Source of the DNA: Sphingomonas sp. G-3-2-10
Lineage (GTDB): Bacteria > Pseudomonadota > Alphaproteobacteria > Sphingomonadales > Sphingomonadaceae
Length of the DNA stretch: 64,000 nucleotides
Assembly: GCF_012927115.1 (NCBI RefSeq)
Contig: NZ_JABBFY010000001.1
Span: 2,418,001-2,482,000 of the forward strand
Direction: 5' to 3'
Positions 62,565-64,000 of this stretch are shown one piece after another (position 1 is the stretch's first letter; every line of letters starts with the position of its first letter). A model generated the notes under the pieces. The model had not been told where the DNA came from. It ran no database searches and was given only the letters and a program-made list of their open reading frames with translations. The position numbers were made by a program, and so were the translations under genes.

Positions 62565-64000
62565 ATGCGCATCGTCCGGACCCTCTTGCTCCTGCTCGCC
62601 GGGCTGATCGCCGCGCCCTTCGCCGCCGCGCAGCAGCTGACCGCGCGAGACGATGGCGCCGAGGCGCGCAAGGGCGAAACGGTGGTCCGGGTCACCGCAC
62701 TCACCGACTCCATCCTGCGCGTGCGGATCGCGCGCGACGGCCGGTTTGGCGAAGATGCGAGCTGGGCCGTGTCGGCGCAGACGCGCAAGCGCCGCGCCGC
62801 GATCACGCCCGTCGCCGGCGGCTTCACCACTTCGGCGCTCCGTGTCCGCATCGATCCTGAAACGCTGCGCCTGTCGGTAACGGACCCGGACGGCAAGCCG
62901 ATCACCAGCGACGCCGCGGATCCCGTCCGGCTCACCGGACGCGGTTTCGAACTCCGCAAGGCGCTGCCGGCGGGGGAGCACCTCTACGGCCTCGGCGACA
63001 AGACCGGCCCCTATGACCGGCGCGGCGCTTCCTATGTGAACTGGGCGACCGACGCATTCGGCTTCAGCGCGACCAGCGACCCGATCTACAAATCCATTCC
63101 CTTCTACATCTCGGTCGGCGGCCCGGGGGGCAGCTATGGCGTGTTCCTCGACAATAGCTGGCGCAGCTGGTTCGATCTCGGACAGCGCGAGACCGGCGTG
63201 CTGGCGATGGGCGCCCCCGATGGCCCGATCGACTATTACATCATCGCCGGGCCCAGCACCGCCGAGGTGGTGCGCCGCTACACCGATCTCACCGGCAAGG
63301 CGCCGCTGGTCCCGCGCTGGGCGCTCGGATACCAGCAATCGCGCTGGAGCTTCATGAACGATGGCGAGGTCCGTTCGATCGCGGGCCGGCTGCGCGGGGA
63401 TCGCGTGCCGGTCGACGTGATCTGGCTCGACATCGATTTCCAGGATCGCAACCGCCCGTTCACGGTCGATACCAAGGCCTTTCCCGACCTGAAGAAGCTG
63501 GCGGGCGACATGAACGCGACGGGCATCCGGCTGGTCGCGATCACCGATCTCCACGTCGCGGCCCTGCCCGATCAGGGCTATGCCCCCTATGACAGCGGCC
63601 TGAAGGGCGATCATTTCGTCCGCAACGCCGATGGCAGCCTCTATGTCGCGCCGGTCTGGCCGGGGGCATCGGTATTTCCCGACTTCACGCGCGAAGCCAC
63701 ACGCCGCTGGTGGGGCGGCCTGTTCGGCGAGCTGCTCGATGCCGGGATCGCCGGCATCTGGGCCGACATGAACGAGCCCGCGGTGTTCAATACGCCGACC
63801 AAGACGATGCCGCTCGACGTCCGTCACCGGATCGAAGGAGACGATTTCGCCCCGCGCGAAGCCAACCATGCCGAGGCTCACAACATCTATGGCATGATGA
63901 ACGTACGCGCGACGTTCGAGGGGCTTCAGCGGCTTCGTCCGAAACTGCGCCCGTTCGTGATGACCCGCGCCTCCTATGCCGGCGGACAGCGCTATTCGGC
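62565..64000 (+). CDS. GH31 alpha-glucosidase-family enzyme (3' end outside window)
   Basis: The first 478 or so residues of a GH31 enzyme. Signal peptide (MRIVRTLLLLLAGLIAAPFA, cut near AAAQQ), an N-terminal beta-sandwich to about residue 200, then the barrel with VIWLDIDFQDRNRP and GIWADMNEPAVFN, whose Asp is the GH31 nucleophile. The acid/base Asp lies further on and is not reached. The family hydrolyses alpha-glycosides or transfers glycosyl units. Its position after the GH144-like gene suggests side-chain trimming or a related role. Confidence 0.9.
   Translation, partial: MRIVRTLLLLLAGLIAAPFAAAQQLTARDDGAEARKGETVVRVTALTDSILRVRIARDGRFGEDASWAVSAQTRKRRAAITPVAGGFTTSALRVRIDPETLRLSVTDPDGKPITSDAADPVRLTGRGFELRKALPAGEHLYGLGDKTGPYDRRGASYVNWATDAFGFSATSDPIYKSIPFYISVGGPGGSYGVFLDNSWRSWFDLGQRETGVLAMGAPDGPIDYYIIAGPSTAEVVRRYTDLTGKAPLVPRWALGYQQSRWSFMNDGEVRSIAGRLRGDRVPVDVIWLDIDFQDRNRPFTVDTKAFPDLKKLAGDMNATGIRLVAITDLHVAALPDQGYAPYDSGLKGDHFVRNADGSLYVAPVWPGASVFPDFTREATRRWWGGLFGELLDAGIAGIWADMNEPAVFNTPTKTMPLDVRHRIEGDDFAPREANHAEAHNIYGMMNVRATFEGLQRLRPKLRPFVMTRASYAGGQRYS

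Overview
The window reads as a stretch of chromosome from a high-GC alphaproteobacterium, most likely a Sphingomonas-type member of the Sphingomonadales. Reasons: dense G/C-ending codons; many genes overlapping by 1-4 bases; a GAAC-N7-AAAC SOS-type box before recN (alphaproteobacterial LexA style); a large TonB-dependent receptor in a glycan locus; a Gfo/Idh/MocA enzyme with a twin-arginine-like leader; ATP12, PaiB and SspB genes in ordinary housekeeping company; and CCTCCCC/GGGGAGG intergenic palindromes. No prophage, integrase, transposase or CRISPR array was found.

Layout. 1-8.2 kb: HAD phosphatase (cut by the window edge), COG3541-type nucleotidyltransferase, cupin, tgt, small secreted and membrane proteins, SleB-type wall hydrolase, acyltransferase-3 protein, and a membrane protein paired with a small winged-helix regulator. 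8.2-17.8 kb: recN, bamD, mannose-6-phosphate isomerase, glycine-zipper protein, ogt, then the overlapping run crcB / RluA-type synthase / PaiB / HAD / small membrane protein / ATP12. 18-23.5 kb: gmk, two tandem related mini-proteins, fumC, a sulfotransferase-like gene overlapping a class IV aminotransferase, and sspB. 23.6-27.7 kb: histidine operon hisB-yciI-hisH-hisA-hisF-(65-aa protein)-hisE-HIT, with a long inverted repeat between hisA and hisF. 27.7-42.2 kb: APC permease, GrpB, PfkB kinase, EI24 protein, methyltransferase, queG, ABC exporter pair, CYP153-like P450, exported MsrB, CHAP protein, LysE exporter, extensin-like protein, NUDIX.

42.2-49.4 kb is a carbohydrate island. A minus-strand operon (Gfo/Idh oxidoreductase, BglX-type GH3, GntP-type permease, SMP-30 lactonase) diverges from a GH10 xylanase across one LacI-type operator that resembles the Xanthomonas xyl-box. 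It suggests glycoside hydrolysis, sugar oxidation to a lactone, lactone hydrolysis and aldonate uptake, mostly in the periplasm. 49.3-52.2 kb is a tight four-gene cluster with two sulfotransferase-related proteins and two small membrane proteins of unknown role. 52.4-55.9 kb holds dctA followed by an OmpR-type regulator and its histidine kinase. 55.9-64 kb holds a YbaK protein, tRNA-Leu(CAG), a hairpin-rich segment, an exported endonuclease/exonuclease/phosphatase protein, and a second glycan locus (TonB receptor, GH144-like beta-1,2-glucanase, GH31 enzyme cut by the window edge) with its own LacI-type palindrome and a perfect intercistronic hairpin.

All calls come from reading the sequence and recalling protein families. 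No database search was run.
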